NCBI GenBank assembly: GCA_964415975.1
Contig: CAYQCN010000008.1
Location: 1 to 31,443 of the forward strand
From: CAYQCN01 sp964415975
GTDB taxonomy: Bacteria; Patescibacteriota; Saccharimonadia; QS-5-54-17
Direction: 5' to 3'
Length of the DNA: 31,443 bases
Every line of letters starts with the position of its first letter. Positions within the stretch are counted from its first letter, which is position 1. Below the pieces are notes generated by a model. It made no database searches, was not told the origin of the DNA, and was given only the letters and a program-made list of their open reading frames with translations. A program made the translations under genes and the position numbers. Below, in pieces: positions 7,390 to 15,846 of this stretch.

Positions 7390-8565
7390 CTATTTTTTCT
7401 TTTTTCGATTGCGTACAAATGCGGGCACATCAAGATCTTCATCATCATCAGAGAACGACCAGGCCTCTTCACTGCTAGCGTTGCTTTCATCGCTATCGCT
7501 ACTTTCATCAAGTTCTATAGAATCACTGTCAATATAGTCATCTTTGGTTAACTCGCCGCTGTTTGGCTTGTTGAAATATGCCAACCCGCTAGCTGGCTGT
7601 ATATCACTTGGCAAAGGCTCAAATCCTGTAGCTATAACTGTAATGTGTATATCATCTTCAAGCGACTCATCCATTGTGGCGCCAAAAATAATATTGGCGT
7701 CTGGATCGACTGCGGCTGTGATTGTTTCAGCAGCTTCGTTTATCTCGTGCATGCCAATATTGCTACCACCAGTCACATTGAACAATACGCCACGCGCACC
7801 ATCAATTGACACCTCTAGCAAAGGAGATTCGATAGCTTCTTTAGCTGCCACAACTGCCCTGTCTTCACCGCTGGCAGATCCTATACCCATCAAGGCCGAT
7901 CCAGCATCTTTCATAATCGCTTTCACGTCGGCAAAGTCAAGATTGATCAGACCATGTACTGTAATTAAGTTTGATATGCCTTGTACTCCCTGACGAAGAA
8001 CATCATCAACTACTGTGAAGGCTTCGAGTAGCGGCGTTTTGCGATCAATTGTCTGTAACAGTCTATCGTTAGGTATAGTTATCAAAGTGTCTACATGTTT
8101 CCTGAAACGCTCTATAGCACCATCGGCATTGGCCCGACGTCTCTCGCCCTCAAAAGCAAACGGCCTAGTGGCAAAACCGACCGTTAAAATATCCATATTA
8201 CGTGCGGTCTCAGCCAATACAGCGCCGGCACCTCCACCTGTGCCGCCACCTGCACACATCATAATAAAAACCATGTCAGCCCCATGAAGGGTCTCTTTGA
8301 TTTCATCTATAGACTCTTCTGCGGCTTTTTGGCCAACACTAGGATCAGCACCGGCACCCAGCCCCCGAGTAGTGTCTTTGCCTATGTGTAGTTTGGTTGC
8401 GGCCTTGGAGTTGTCTAGGGCCTGAGCGTCAGTATTAACTGCCACAAACTCTACATTATCTACGCCTGCCTCTATCATTCTATTTATAGCAGAGCCACCA
8501 CCACCCCCCACTCCTAAAACTTTAATTCGAGCAAATGTCTCAACACTAGGAACTACTTCTGGCAT
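7390..8565 (-). CDS. ftsZ: Cell division GTPase FtsZ
   Basis: FtsZ polymerises into the division ring. The N-terminal GTPase region has KVLGVGGGGGSAINRM (15-30). The tubulin signature at 106-112 reads GGGTGGG instead of the usual GGGTGTG, with AGAV following where P is common. The T7 synergy loop is NLDFADVK (208-215), with the acidic residues intact. The variable linker (about 335-378) is Ser/Asp/Glu-rich. The C-terminal peptide DLDVPAFVRNRKKKK matches the segment that binds FtsA. Length is 391 aa. AAAAGGAG precedes the ATG, and the gene has its own promoter 143 nt below ftsA. Confidence 0.97.
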   Translation of the reverse strand: MPEVVPSVETFARIKVLGVGGGGGSAINRMIEAGVDNVEFVAVNTDAQALDNSKAATKLHIGKDTTRGLGAGADPSVGQKAAEESIDEIKETLHGADMVFIMMCAGGGTGGGAGAVLAETARNMDILTVGFATRPFAFEGERRRANADGAIERFRKHVDTLITIPNDRLLQTIDRKTPLLEAFTVVDDVLRQGVQGISNLITVHGLINLDFADVKAIMKDAGSALMGIGSASGEDRAVVAAKEAIESPLLEVSIDGARGVLFNVTGGSNIGMHEINEAAETITAAVDPDANIIFGATMDESLEDDIHITVIATGFEPLPSDIQPASGLAYFNKPNSGELTKDDYIDSDSIELDESSDSDESNASSEEAWSFSDDDEDLDVPAFVRNRKKKK

Positions 8566-8592
8566 AAACTTAAATCTCCTTTTCTGATGAGT

Positions 8593-8620
8593 AGTATAAC
8601 GGACTTATGCCTACAAGCAA
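8593..8620 (-). promoter_or_regulatory. Promoter of ftsZ
   Basis: TTGCTT (8615-8620) and TATACT (8593-8598) lie 16 bp apart on the minus strand. The leader of about 20 nt contains the Shine-Dalgarno AAAAGGAG before the ftsZ ATG. Confidence 0.6.
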
Positions 8621-8708
8621 AGAAATTGTTCGTTAAAATATATATAATTACAATTTGTGTTCATCTGACTAAACTTAGTTCATAAAGCTAGACTAGTGTA
8701 CAAATTAT

Positions 8709-9953
8709 TTACCCTCGAAACCGATTTACTATACTAGACAGGAAATTCCGAAAGTCTGACAGTACGGCAAACATACTGCCACTGCCACTTTTGCGGCTAT
8801 CGCTATATAAATCTTCTAGCATCAAACCGACCGCAACTGAATATTCCGGATCTTGAATTTTGTCGACAATTCCAGAAAAACCGTGTGACGACTTAATATG
8901 TGCAGGCAAGCGCAACTCTTGTTTTGCAAGCTCCGCTACACCGAGCTGTTTGGATCCGCCCCCACAAAGCAAAGCGCCTCCAGGTAGCATGCCTAATCGC
9001 TTTACTTTATCGATTTCTGCGTTGACAAGCATAAATATCTCTTCCAATCTAGCTCTAGCAATATCATCTACTTCCTGGCTGGTTACATTCATAGTGTCGC
9101 CACTCACTTCTTCTACAGTAAAGCCCTGGTTTTTTCGGCTAGCTTTTGGGTCGACATCAACGTGCTGCTTCTTGACCTGTTCTGCAGTCTCTACTTCTGT
9201 GCGCAAACCGATAGCTATATCATTCGTAACGTGTGACGACCCCACAGGCAAAACTGCAGCATGCATTGGTTCCCCTTCTTCATAAATAGCTACACCTGTA
9301 GTGTGGGCACCTATATCTATCACTACACACCCTATCTCCTTGTCCTGCTTGCTAGCTACGGCTCTACCGGCCGCCAATGGAGCTGCAATAGGTGCATTCA
9401 CTCTTATTCCAGACTGATTAACACTCCTGGTAGTATTTTTGATAAACGGAGTAGAAGCGGTGACCAAACATGTGTCTACCTCTAAACGCGTGCCACTCAT
9501 ACCGACAGGATCTTTCACATGTTCTTGGCCGTCTACTATATAACTTCTCGGAAAAATTTGAATAACCTCTCTGTTTGGGGGCAGCTGCATAACAGTGGCA
9601 GCTTCTTCTACTCGGTCTAAATCATCATCGTCAATCTCACGATTGCTACTCCCAACTGCAACTATGCCGCGAGATGAGGCTGTAGATATATGGGTGCCAT
9701 TCACACTGACAACGGCTCCATCAAAAGTTATACCCGAGATTCTTTCGGCATCATCAATAGCCGCAGTTATGGCGCTAATGGTCTCTTCTATGTCTACTAC
9801 TCCACCCTTTCGCACGCCGTTAGAAGCCACCTTTCCGACTCCAACAATACTAGGTGCAGGGGCCTCCTCTTCGTGCAGACCTACAACACATCTTATGGCC
9901 GTAGACCCAACATCAATTCCTACTGCGACCGGTAAATTTTGTGTTTGTGACAT
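8709..9953 (-). CDS. ftsA: Cell division protein FtsA
   Basis: FtsA is the actin-like ATPase that tethers FtsZ to the membrane. The phosphate-1 motif GIDVGSTAIRCVV starts at residue 12. Phosphate-2 is VIDIGAHTTGVAIY at 211-224, and the adenosine motif GGALLCGGGSKQLG is at 325-338. The C-terminal residues (LSDFRNFLSSIVNRFRG) form a plausible amphipathic membrane helix. Length is 414 aa. The gene precedes ftsZ on the same strand, as in most bacteria. There is no Shine-Dalgarno; TATAAT lies 12 nt before the ATG, so the message may have a very short leader. Confidence 0.96.
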   Translation of the reverse strand: MSQTQNLPVAVGIDVGSTAIRCVVGLHEEEAPAPSIVGVGKVASNGVRKGGVVDIEETISAITAAIDDAERISGITFDGAVVSVNGTHISTASSRGIVAVGSSNREIDDDDLDRVEEAATVMQLPPNREVIQIFPRSYIVDGQEHVKDPVGMSGTRLEVDTCLVTASTPFIKNTTRSVNQSGIRVNAPIAAPLAAGRAVASKQDKEIGCVVIDIGAHTTGVAIYEEGEPMHAAVLPVGSSHVTNDIAIGLRTEVETAEQVKKQHVDVDPKASRKNQGFTVEEVSGDTMNVTSQEVDDIARARLEEIFMLVNAEIDKVKRLGMLPGGALLCGGGSKQLGVAELAKQELRLPAHIKSSHGFSGIVDKIQDPEYSVAVGLMLEDLYSDSRKSGSGSMFAVLSDFRNFLSSIVNRFRG

Positions 9954-9965
9954 AAATTAGTCATT

Positions 9966-9994
9966 ATTATACGTTTTATAGTCAAATTAGTACA
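9966..9994 (-). promoter_or_regulatory. Probable promoter of ftsA
   Basis: A perfect TATAAT (9966-9971) ends 12 nt before the ATG. The hexamer 17 bp further upstream (TGTACT, 9989-9994) is a poor -35. The predicted leader is only about 5 nt. Confidence 0.45.
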
Positions 9995-10028
9995 GGTTAT
10001 GGTTAGATTTGGGGGGCTAGGGTTGCAG

Positions 10029-10128
10029 NNNNNNNNNNNNNNNNNNNNNNNNNNNNNNNNNNNNNNNNNNNNNNNNNNNNNNNNNNNNNNNNNNNNNNNN
10101 NNNNNNNNNNNNNNNNNNNNNNNNNNNN
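10029..10128. other. Assembly gap (100 N)
   Basis: Exactly 100 N separate the ftsA upstream region from the 3' end of map. The flanks (TTGGGGGGCTAGGGTTGCAG to the left, CTACGCCCCTTCCACC to the right) are short. The real sequence and length are unknown. A promoter, small RNA or small gene could be hidden here. Confidence 0.95.
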
Positions 10129-10161
10129 CTACGCCCCTTCCACCCTCGCTAAATATACTCA

Positions 10162-10911
10162 CTAAGGTTCAGTAAGTACTTCGTAGCCATCATCTGTCAC
10201 CAACACCGTATGCTCAAAATGGGCGCTGAGAGAGCGATCGCGCGTAGTTATAGTCCAGCCATCGTCTTCCGTATACACTTCCTTGCCGCCCAAAGTGGCC
10301 ATAGGCTCAATAGCAATAGTCATACCAGACTTAAGAGCCGGACCGGCTCCAGTCACTCCAAAATTAGGCACCTCAGGCTCTTCGTGTACTTGGTGCCCTA
10401 CACCATGCCCCACTAAACTCTCTATGACACCTAAATCATCACGCAATAAACGCCTCTGAATTGCATTGCTAATATCCCCTATGCGCGCACCAGATTTCAC
10501 CTGTTCAATGCCTGCATACAAGGCTTGCTGTGTCGCTTCTAGCAAGCGTCTAGTACGAGCAGGCACACTCGATTCACCCGCGATCACAGTGAAAGCGCTA
10601 TCAGTTATCATGCCTTCATACCCCACACACAAATCTAAACTTACAAGATCACCGTCCCTTAAAGTTAACTTGCCAGGTATACCATGTACTACTTGATCAT
10701 TTACAGAAATGCACACTACATCAGGAAAGCCTTCATAGCCAAGCAGAACAGGCTTGCCGCTACGTTTCTCAATTTCAGATCTTACTAAGTCTGATATTTC
10801 TGTAGTTTGTACTCCTGGATTAATAGCTGGCTTTACAGCTTCAAATACCTCTGCCAGTATGGCTCCGCTAACCCTTATTGCGTCAATCTCCTTACCAGTT
10901 TTAGGTATCAT
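10162..10911 (-). CDS. map: Methionine aminopeptidase, type I
   Basis: Map removes the N-terminal methionine from nascent proteins after deformylation. The five metal ligands are in place: Asp93 (SLDL), Asp104 (MITDSAF), His169 (GHGVGH), Glu202 (AIEPM) and Glu233 (FEHTV). His76 (VHGIPG) is the conserved substrate-site histidine. The 249-aa length fits type Ia enzymes without an N-terminal zinc extension. The start codon overlaps the adk stop (ATGA), showing translational coupling. Confidence 0.97.
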   Translation of the reverse strand: MIPKTGKEIDAIRVSGAILAEVFEAVKPAINPGVQTTEISDLVRSEIEKRSGKPVLLGYEGFPDVVCISVNDQVVHGIPGKLTLRDGDLVSLDLCVGYEGMITDSAFTVIAGESSVPARTRRLLEATQQALYAGIEQVKSGARIGDISNAIQRRLLRDDLGVIESLVGHGVGHQVHEEPEVPNFGVTGAGPALKSGMTIAIEPMATLGGKEVYTEDDGWTITTRDRSLSAHFEHTVLVTDDGYEVLTEP

Positions 10912-11450
10912 AGCCCAAGCACCTTTTGCATTCTATCGGCTACAGCCTCTACGTTCCCACTGCCATCTACCCTTGACAAGATACCCATATCGTCACACCT
11001 ATCGACTGCGGGCTGCGTGTGCTGATAGTATTCCTCCCACCTGTATTCCCAAGCAGAGCGTTTATCGTCTACTCGTCCCCTGCCAGAGACTCGGCCCCAC
11101 GATTCTTCTTCGTTAACAAAAAGCAAGACAACTAAATAGCTATCTATCTGCCTCTCTTGGGCTATAGCAGCAAATGCCTCTATCTGGTCAAGCCGCCTAG
11201 GAAACCCGTCAACCAAAACCGGACCATCTTCTTTCTTTATCTCATCTACAACTAAGCTTACAACTTCTTCTTTAGGCAGCAGCACTCCAGAGTCAATCTT
11301 GGACTTTATATGTGGCGAAGTAGTAGTTCTTAATATCTGACCCACTGAAAAAACATGCCACCCGTAGCGCTCAGACACAATAGATGACTGGGTGCCCTTG
11401 CCTGCTCCTGGAGGGCCGGTCAACAAAACAATAGTTTGATTTTTAGACAT
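10908..11450 (-). CDS. adk: Adenylate kinase (short-LID form)
   Basis: Adk interconverts AMP, ADP and ATP. The Walker A loop GPPGAGKGT is at residues 12-20, and the AMP-binding core has the DGFPRRLDQ motif. The segment around GRVSGRGRVDDKRSAWEYR corresponds to a shortened LID, with no zinc-binding cysteines. The 180-aa length is shorter than the roughly 215 aa of long-LID enzymes. It is followed by map with a 4-nt overlap. The ATG at 11450 has no Shine-Dalgarno; TACGCT lies 7 nt upstream. Confidence 0.95.
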   Translation of the reverse strand: MSKNQTIVLLTGPPGAGKGTQSSIVSERYGWHVFSVGQILRTTTSPHIKSKIDSGVLLPKEEVVSLVVDEIKKEDGPVLVDGFPRRLDQIEAFAAIAQERQIDSYLVVLLFVNEEESWGRVSGRGRVDDKRSAWEYRWEEYYQHTQPAVDRCDDMGILSRVDGSGNVEAVADRMQKVLGL

Positions 11451-11457
11451 CGAATTT

Positions 11458-11487
11458 AGCGTACCACAGTCACTGTCGTAACAACAA
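11458..11487 (-). promoter_or_regulatory. Possible promoter of adk-map (leaderless type)
   Basis: TTGTTG (11482-11487) and TACGCT (11458-11463) lie 18 bp apart, and the -10 ends 7 nt before the adk ATG. The hexamers are only moderate matches. Confidence 0.4.
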
Positions 11488-11494
11488 AAATAAA

Positions 11495-11953
11495 CTAATT
11501 ATCTAACCAACCGAAATCTCTATATGACAAACCTAGCTTACCCATTATCTCAGCTTGATGCCGATCCATCACTTTCTGGCCATTTCTGTCTTGATGATCA
11601 AAACCAAAAGCATGCAAAGCGCCATGCATTATCAGCAAAACAAATTCAGCCTCATCGCTTGTACCGGCTATATCGGCCTGTTTTTTTACATGTTCTTTGC
11701 TTATTACTATATCGGCCAACGGGGTCTCTGGCCCTGTGCTGCCTGAATCTTGCGACTCAACATAAGGGAAGCTTAATACATCTGTTGAATTGTCAATTCC
11801 GGCATAATCTCGATTTAGCTGCTTTATATAGTCAGCAGACACCGCCCTAACCGATACCACGCCACCTAATGGGCTAATCTTGGACAAGTAAAGTTCTAGC
11901 TTAGATATAATCTCCCGAGGCAAGTCTATGCCTGAAACGACAAGCGATATCAC
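11495..11953 (-). CDS. ybeY: Endoribonuclease YbeY (16S rRNA maturation)
   Basis: YbeY is a zinc-dependent ribonuclease for 16S rRNA 3'-end maturation and ribosome quality control. The metal motif MHGALHAFGFDH supplies His110, His114 and His120. Upstream, NSTDVLSFPY is the family-typical motif. Length is 152 aa. The start is GTG at 11953, overlapping the yqeY stop as GTGA, so the two genes are coupled. Confidence 0.95.
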   Translation of the reverse strand: MISLVVSGIDLPREIISKLELYLSKISPLGGVVSVRAVSADYIKQLNRDYAGIDNSTDVLSFPYVESQDSGSTGPETPLADIVISKEHVKKQADIAGTSDEAEFVLLIMHGALHAFGFDHQDRNGQKVMDRHQAEIMGKLGLSYRDFGWLDN

Positions 11954-12387
11954 GACAGCTGAGAGCGTACTTCGCCAGCTACCCGGCCACCATCGACTCT
12001 GCCGGCAACTTTGGGTTGCACGATCTTCATAACACTACCTATATCAGCTGGTTTGATCGACCCTGTTTCAGATATAGCTTCAGCAACTATCTGCCTCAAC
12101 TCTTCTTCTGATAAGTCTTCAGGCAGATAGCGCTCAATAATCTCTAATTCATGTCTTTCGGCTTGAGCCTGCTCTTCTCTGCCTCCAGCCTCATAGCTAT
12201 CGATCGACTCGCGTCTCTGCTTGGCCTCTTTGCGTACCACCTGCACCTCTTCCGACTCTTCCAGCGAATCGCCCTTGCTTATCTGTGCATTGTGCAAAGC
12301 GCTTTTCAGCATACGCAAAGTAGTAGCTGCACTTCTGTCTCCTGACCGAAGCGCCTCAACTATGTCGGAATCAAGCTTTTGCTGCAT
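11950..12387 (-). CDS. yqeY: GatB/YqeY domain protein
   Basis: The 145-residue protein matches the stand-alone GatB/YqeY family: an N-terminal helical part (LRMLKSALHNAQISKG), a charged middle, and a C-terminal YqeY domain (ERYLPEDLSEEELRQIV...SIGSVMK-type ending in VAGRVDGGRVAGEV). Related domains in GatB contact tRNA. The function of free-standing YqeY is not firmly known. It lies 20 nt after rpsU, a very common arrangement, and overlaps ybeY. No Shine-Dalgarno is seen. Confidence 0.93.
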   Translation of the reverse strand: MQQKLDSDIVEALRSGDRSAATTLRMLKSALHNAQISKGDSLEESEEVQVVRKEAKQRRESIDSYEAGGREEQAQAERHELEIIERYLPEDLSEEELRQIVAEAISETGSIKPADIGSVMKIVQPKVAGRVDGGRVAGEVRSQLS

Positions 12388-12407
12388 AATTATATTTACT
12401 AAAGACT

Positions 12408-12620
12408 TTAGCGGCCTAGGTACATTTTGCGGATTTTATCTTCTTTGCGTTGCTTCTTGGTAATAGCAGATTGACGACGCTGGTCTTTGGACAGCGGCTT
12501 CTCATAGTACTGCTTGCGCCTAGCAACTGCAATAGATCCAGACTGCTGCACTTTTCGGTTGAAACGCCTCAATAGGCTTTCCAGGCCTTCTCTTTCGTCT
12601 TTTCTTGTTACCTGTGTCAT
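12408..12620 (-). CDS. rpsU: 30S ribosomal protein S21
   Basis: The 70-residue product begins MTQVTRKDEREGLESLLRRF and has the S21 pattern of a basic, helical protein (NRKVQQSGSI, RRKQYYEKP, ending in YLGR). S21 sits near the anti-Shine-Dalgarno end of 16S rRNA. The ATG at 12620 is chosen because the family starts there. A longer frame reaching 12680 would run back through the promoter. No Shine-Dalgarno is present and TATAAT ends only 10 nt upstream, so the mRNA is probably leaderless. It leads the rpsU-yqeY-ybeY-adk-map cluster. Confidence 0.94.
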   Translation of the reverse strand: MTQVTRKDEREGLESLLRRFNRKVQQSGSIAVARRKQYYEKPLSKDQRRQSAITKKQRKEDKIRKMYLGR

Positions 12621-12630
12621 ACGAATAGTT

Positions 12631-12659
12631 ATTATACTAGCTACGAACCTTCTGTGCAA
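12631..12659 (-). promoter_or_regulatory. Promoter of rpsU
   Basis: TTGCAC (12654-12659) and a perfect TATAAT (12631-12636) lie 17 bp apart on the minus strand, just after the rel stop codon. The predicted start site is about 3 nt before the rpsU ATG. Confidence 0.72.
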
Positions 12660-12660
12660 A

Positions 12661-14136
12661 CTACTTCCACTCAGCCTCAATCAACCGTTCATCCTCAGCC
12701 TGTAGGGAGGCGCAGCCTTGCATATGTATAGTTATACCAAGACTTCTCGTAATAAACCCTACGACTGGCTGGCCCGGCCTAGGATTGCAGCACCTACCTA
12801 TCTTGTATTGCAAGCCGCTCACCCCGCCAATAATCACCAATGAACCCGAAGAGCTGTCATCTACCTGATATTTGCTTAGACTTTCATCTTTAGGTGTCGG
12901 ATTTTGCGATTTAATGTATTGCCGTATACTTTCAAGGTTAACGACATTTTCACCAATTGCTCTATATAACTTTTCACGACTGTCAAACTTGAAACTAGCG
13001 GCAATGTCATCAATATCTAGCCCCTCTCGCCCATCCCAAATATCAAATAACATTCCCTTGCCTAAATCTGTGTATCGCTCAGATTCTAACTCTTTTAACC
13101 ATGATTTTATGCGACTGCGCGCTTTTCGTGTAGCTACCACGCCAAGCCAGTCACGTTTTGGGTGCGGTTGCTGAGACGTATCAATTTCGACTAAGTCACC
13201 ACTACTCAGCTTGGTGTTAAGCTTGACGATTGAGCCGTCTATCTTAGCTCCTTTTGCACATAACCCAACCTGGGTATGCACTGCAAAAGCAAAATCTATA
13301 GGAGTAGATCCACCAGCAAGAGCATACACATCTCCAGACGGAGAAAATACATATACAGCCTGAGACTCTGAATTCTCCAACATCCCATCTATTGCCTGGC
13401 CGCGTTTGTACTGCTTGCTTTCTTTTTGCTGGTCGTAATGCCAGTGAGCTGCTTCACCGCTTTCAGCCTGATCATGCATAGCTTTGGTTCTAATTTGAAC
13501 TTCTATAGTTTTATGGCCGCGGCAAACCGTTGTGTGCAAAGACCTGTAGCCATTAGGTTTTGGCTGCTCGATGTAGTCTTTGAACCTTTCTAGCACTGGT
13601 TCAAAAGATTCATGAATAATATCCAAAACTCTATAACAGGTCGCTATATCTGCCACCACTACACGTATCGCTAGTAGATCGTGTATGTCACCGATAGTCC
13701 CTGTCTTGTGAAGTTTTTTATATAAACTGTATGGCTGCTTGGTACGACCATCTACCGTAAAATCTTCCACCTTATTAGCTTTTAAGGTTTGTTTAAGATT
13801 ATCGCAAAGCTTAGCAACCGACTGCTTACGATCTGCTTTATGTTGCTGAAGTAGCTTCTTAGCTAGCTTGTACTCATTAGGCTTAGCTATGGCAAAACTA
13901 AGATTCTCGATCTCATGCTTGAGTTGCTGTCGATTGAGGCGACTAGCTACAGGGGCTAGTACCGACAACCCAATTCTTGCCAATCTCTCGTCGCCATCGT
14001 TATCTAGCCTATCTCTAACTTTTTCTAAGTACGGCACTAGCTCTGTGCTGTCCAAGGTTAATAACAGTGACTGCATCTCTAGATATGTACTAGATTCTAC
14101 ATTATAACGATACTCCCAAAGCTCTGGCGTGCTCAT
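12661..14136 (-). CDS. rel: Rel/SpoT-family (p)ppGpp synthetase lacking the HD hydrolase domain
   Basis: The protein makes the alarmone (p)ppGpp. The synthetase domain (about 130-235) carries the ATP-binding GRTKQPYSLYKK stretch, DLLAIRVVV, KPNGYRSLHTTV (Tyr197) and the catalytic EVQIRT (Glu212), then AESGEAAHW. A TGS domain follows (about 260-320). The C-terminal part has the CC motif at 449-450 (GRCCNPRPG). The N-terminus contains only the tail of the usual hydrolase region (LAPVASRLNRQ); the HD motif and most of that domain are missing. No ACT domain is seen after the Cys region. The start overlaps the recJ stop (ATGA), so truncation by a wrong start is unlikely. Length is 491 aa against about 730 for full Rel. 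Confidence 0.92.
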   Translation of the reverse strand: MSTPELWEYRYNVESSTYLEMQSLLLTLDSTELVPYLEKVRDRLDNDGDERLARIGLSVLAPVASRLNRQQLKHEIENLSFAIAKPNEYKLAKKLLQQHKADRKQSVAKLCDNLKQTLKANKVEDFTVDGRTKQPYSLYKKLHKTGTIGDIHDLLAIRVVVADIATCYRVLDIIHESFEPVLERFKDYIEQPKPNGYRSLHTTVCRGHKTIEVQIRTKAMHDQAESGEAAHWHYDQQKESKQYKRGQAIDGMLENSESQAVYVFSPSGDVYALAGGSTPIDFAFAVHTQVGLCAKGAKIDGSIVKLNTKLSSGDLVEIDTSQQPHPKRDWLGVVATRKARSRIKSWLKELESERYTDLGKGMLFDIWDGREGLDIDDIAASFKFDSREKLYRAIGENVVNLESIRQYIKSQNPTPKDESLSKYQVDDSSSGSLVIIGGVSGLQYKIGRCCNPRPGQPVVGFITRSLGITIHMQGCASLQAEDERLIEAEWK

Positions 14137-15770
14137 TCTATGGCCTTTAGCTTTAGCTGCACGTTAGAGCGGCCCATGTAGTGGTTCATCTCGATGTCAA
14201 ACCAGACATCGACTTCTTGACTCAAGCCATCAAGCTGATGACCCATACCAAAACCGATGGCATCAAGCTTGCGCCGACCATCACCTATCTCGGCCTTCAG
14301 ATGCGCACCACCATCGCCAACGGTTTTTACCTGCTTCAAAACAGCATTTCTCTTATAAAGTATCGGTCTAGGGTTGCCCATGCCAAATGGAGCTAGCCCC
14401 TCCAGCTCAAGACATTCAGATTCATTCAACACAGAAAAATCATCCAGCTCTAAGTCTGGCTTTGGATTTTCTCTTAAATCACCATAACCCTGCTCATAAT
14501 AATAGGCATTCAACCTGTCGCGAAACTCTGATATTTGATCGGAGCTTAGCTGGCAACCGGCCGCCACATGGTGGCCGCCATACTTATCAAGCAAATCATC
14601 TGCAGCTCTCAATGCCTCAACCATGCTAAAGCCACCCAGAGATCTAGCCGAGCCCTTTGCTCTACCATCTATCTCTTGCATCACAATAGTCGGCTTATGA
14701 AACCGTTCCAAAATTTTGGCCGCCACAATGCCAACAATCCCATGACTCCACTCAGGGTGCGACAAAACTAGTACTGGACTGTTTTGCTGCTCTCTAGCCT
14801 GAAGCAAAGCCATCTCATAAATCTCGTTTTGCTGACGACGGCGTTCGGTGTTTAGTTCATCTAGATAACTAGCAAGGGTGAGGGCTTGGTTTTTGTTAGT
14901 AGCAATAAACAAATCTAGCGCTTTTTGCGCATGCTCTAGTCTGCCGGCTGCATTGAGTCTAGGGCCAAGTACAAAACCAAAATGATGGGCATCGATGCCA
15001 TCAAGCTCTAGTCCTGATACATGCGCCAACTGGGCCAGGCCAACTCGTCGAGTACGCCTAAACACTTGCAAACCATAAAATACCAAAATACGATTCTCAT
15101 CGGTTAGAGATACAACATCGCACACAGTGCCCAAAGCTACCAAATCAAGCAGCCACTTTTCCTGGCCTGCCGGCAAACGCTTACCGACATCTGTTTCTTT
15201 GCTGAGCGCAACTGTCTGCAGACCCTGAATAAGCTTAAATGCCACACCTACACCGGCTAAATCTGCGAACGGATAGTGACTGTCTTGGCGCTTAGGGTTA
15301 ATTATGGCAAAAGCTGACGGCAACTTGGCCATAGGTTCGTGGTGGTCTGTGACGATTACGTCTAAGCCTGCGCTGCTAGCCCACTCAAGCGGTTCAAAAG
15401 ACACACTGCCACAATCGACCGTTATAACCAGACCTACCCCCTGTTTTTTTAGGGTCTTAAGGGCCTGGGTGTTAATACCATACCCTTCTTCGAAACGGTC
15501 TGGTATATAAGACTTTACATCAGCACCCATAGCTGAGAGACCGTCGATCAACAACGCGGTCGCGCTCAATCCATCAATATCATAATCACCATAGATCGCC
15601 ATCTTCTCGCCGCTTTCTATCCCTGACAATATACGTTCTGCCGCCTTGTCCATATCTGCCAGCATCAAAGGGTCGTGCAGACCTTCATAGTCGGGACTTA
15701 AGAATGCTTCCCGTTCGGCCTCAGTAGCATAGCCCCTGTTTATTAATATTTTCTCTACTAAATTGGACAT
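14133..15770 (-). CDS. recJ: Single-stranded-DNA exonuclease RecJ
   Basis: RecJ is the 5'-3' ssDNA exonuclease of recombination and mismatch repair. DHH-family motifs are YGDYDIDGLSA (60-70), VDCGS (118-122) and DHH (142-144). The DHHA1 part has the conserved GGHHVAAG. About 545 aa is a normal length. The ATG at 15770 is preferred over a TTG nine codons upstream. There is no Shine-Dalgarno, but TAGAAT lies 8 nt before this ATG. It is translationally coupled to rel by a 4-nt overlap. Confidence 0.95.
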   Translation of the reverse strand: MSNLVEKILINRGYATEAEREAFLSPDYEGLHDPLMLADMDKAAERILSGIESGEKMAIYGDYDIDGLSATALLIDGLSAMGADVKSYIPDRFEEGYGINTQALKTLKKQGVGLVITVDCGSVSFEPLEWASSAGLDVIVTDHHEPMAKLPSAFAIINPKRQDSHYPFADLAGVGVAFKLIQGLQTVALSKETDVGKRLPAGQEKWLLDLVALGTVCDVVSLTDENRILVFYGLQVFRRTRRVGLAQLAHVSGLELDGIDAHHFGFVLGPRLNAAGRLEHAQKALDLFIATNKNQALTLASYLDELNTERRRQQNEIYEMALLQAREQQNSPVLVLSHPEWSHGIVGIVAAKILERFHKPTIVMQEIDGRAKGSARSLGGFSMVEALRAADDLLDKYGGHHVAAGCQLSSDQISEFRDRLNAYYYEQGYGDLRENPKPDLELDDFSVLNESECLELEGLAPFGMGNPRPILYKRNAVLKQVKTVGDGGAHLKAEIGDGRRKLDAIGFGMGHQLDGLSQEVDVWFDIEMNHYMGRSNVQLKLKAIE

Positions 15771-15778
15771 ATAAATAA

Positions 15779-15784
15779 ATTCTA
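15779..15784 (-). promoter_or_regulatory. -10 element for recJ (leaderless type)
   Basis: TAGAAT ends 8 nt before the recJ ATG in an AT-rich stretch. No good -35 is visible. Confidence 0.3.
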
Positions 15785-15846
15785 AATTAAAACTCAAAAT
15801 TGCTGCGAGATTAACTATTTACAATCGCGACTTTGATTCGATTGCC

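Noticed and set aside
7544..7993. 149-codon plus-strand open frame
   Set aside because: Antisense to ftsZ; low-complexity Ser/Ala-rich shadow of a conserved gene.
12621..12680. 20-residue N-terminal extension of S21
   Set aside because: It would cover the TTGCAC-17-TATAAT promoter and does not match the S21 family.
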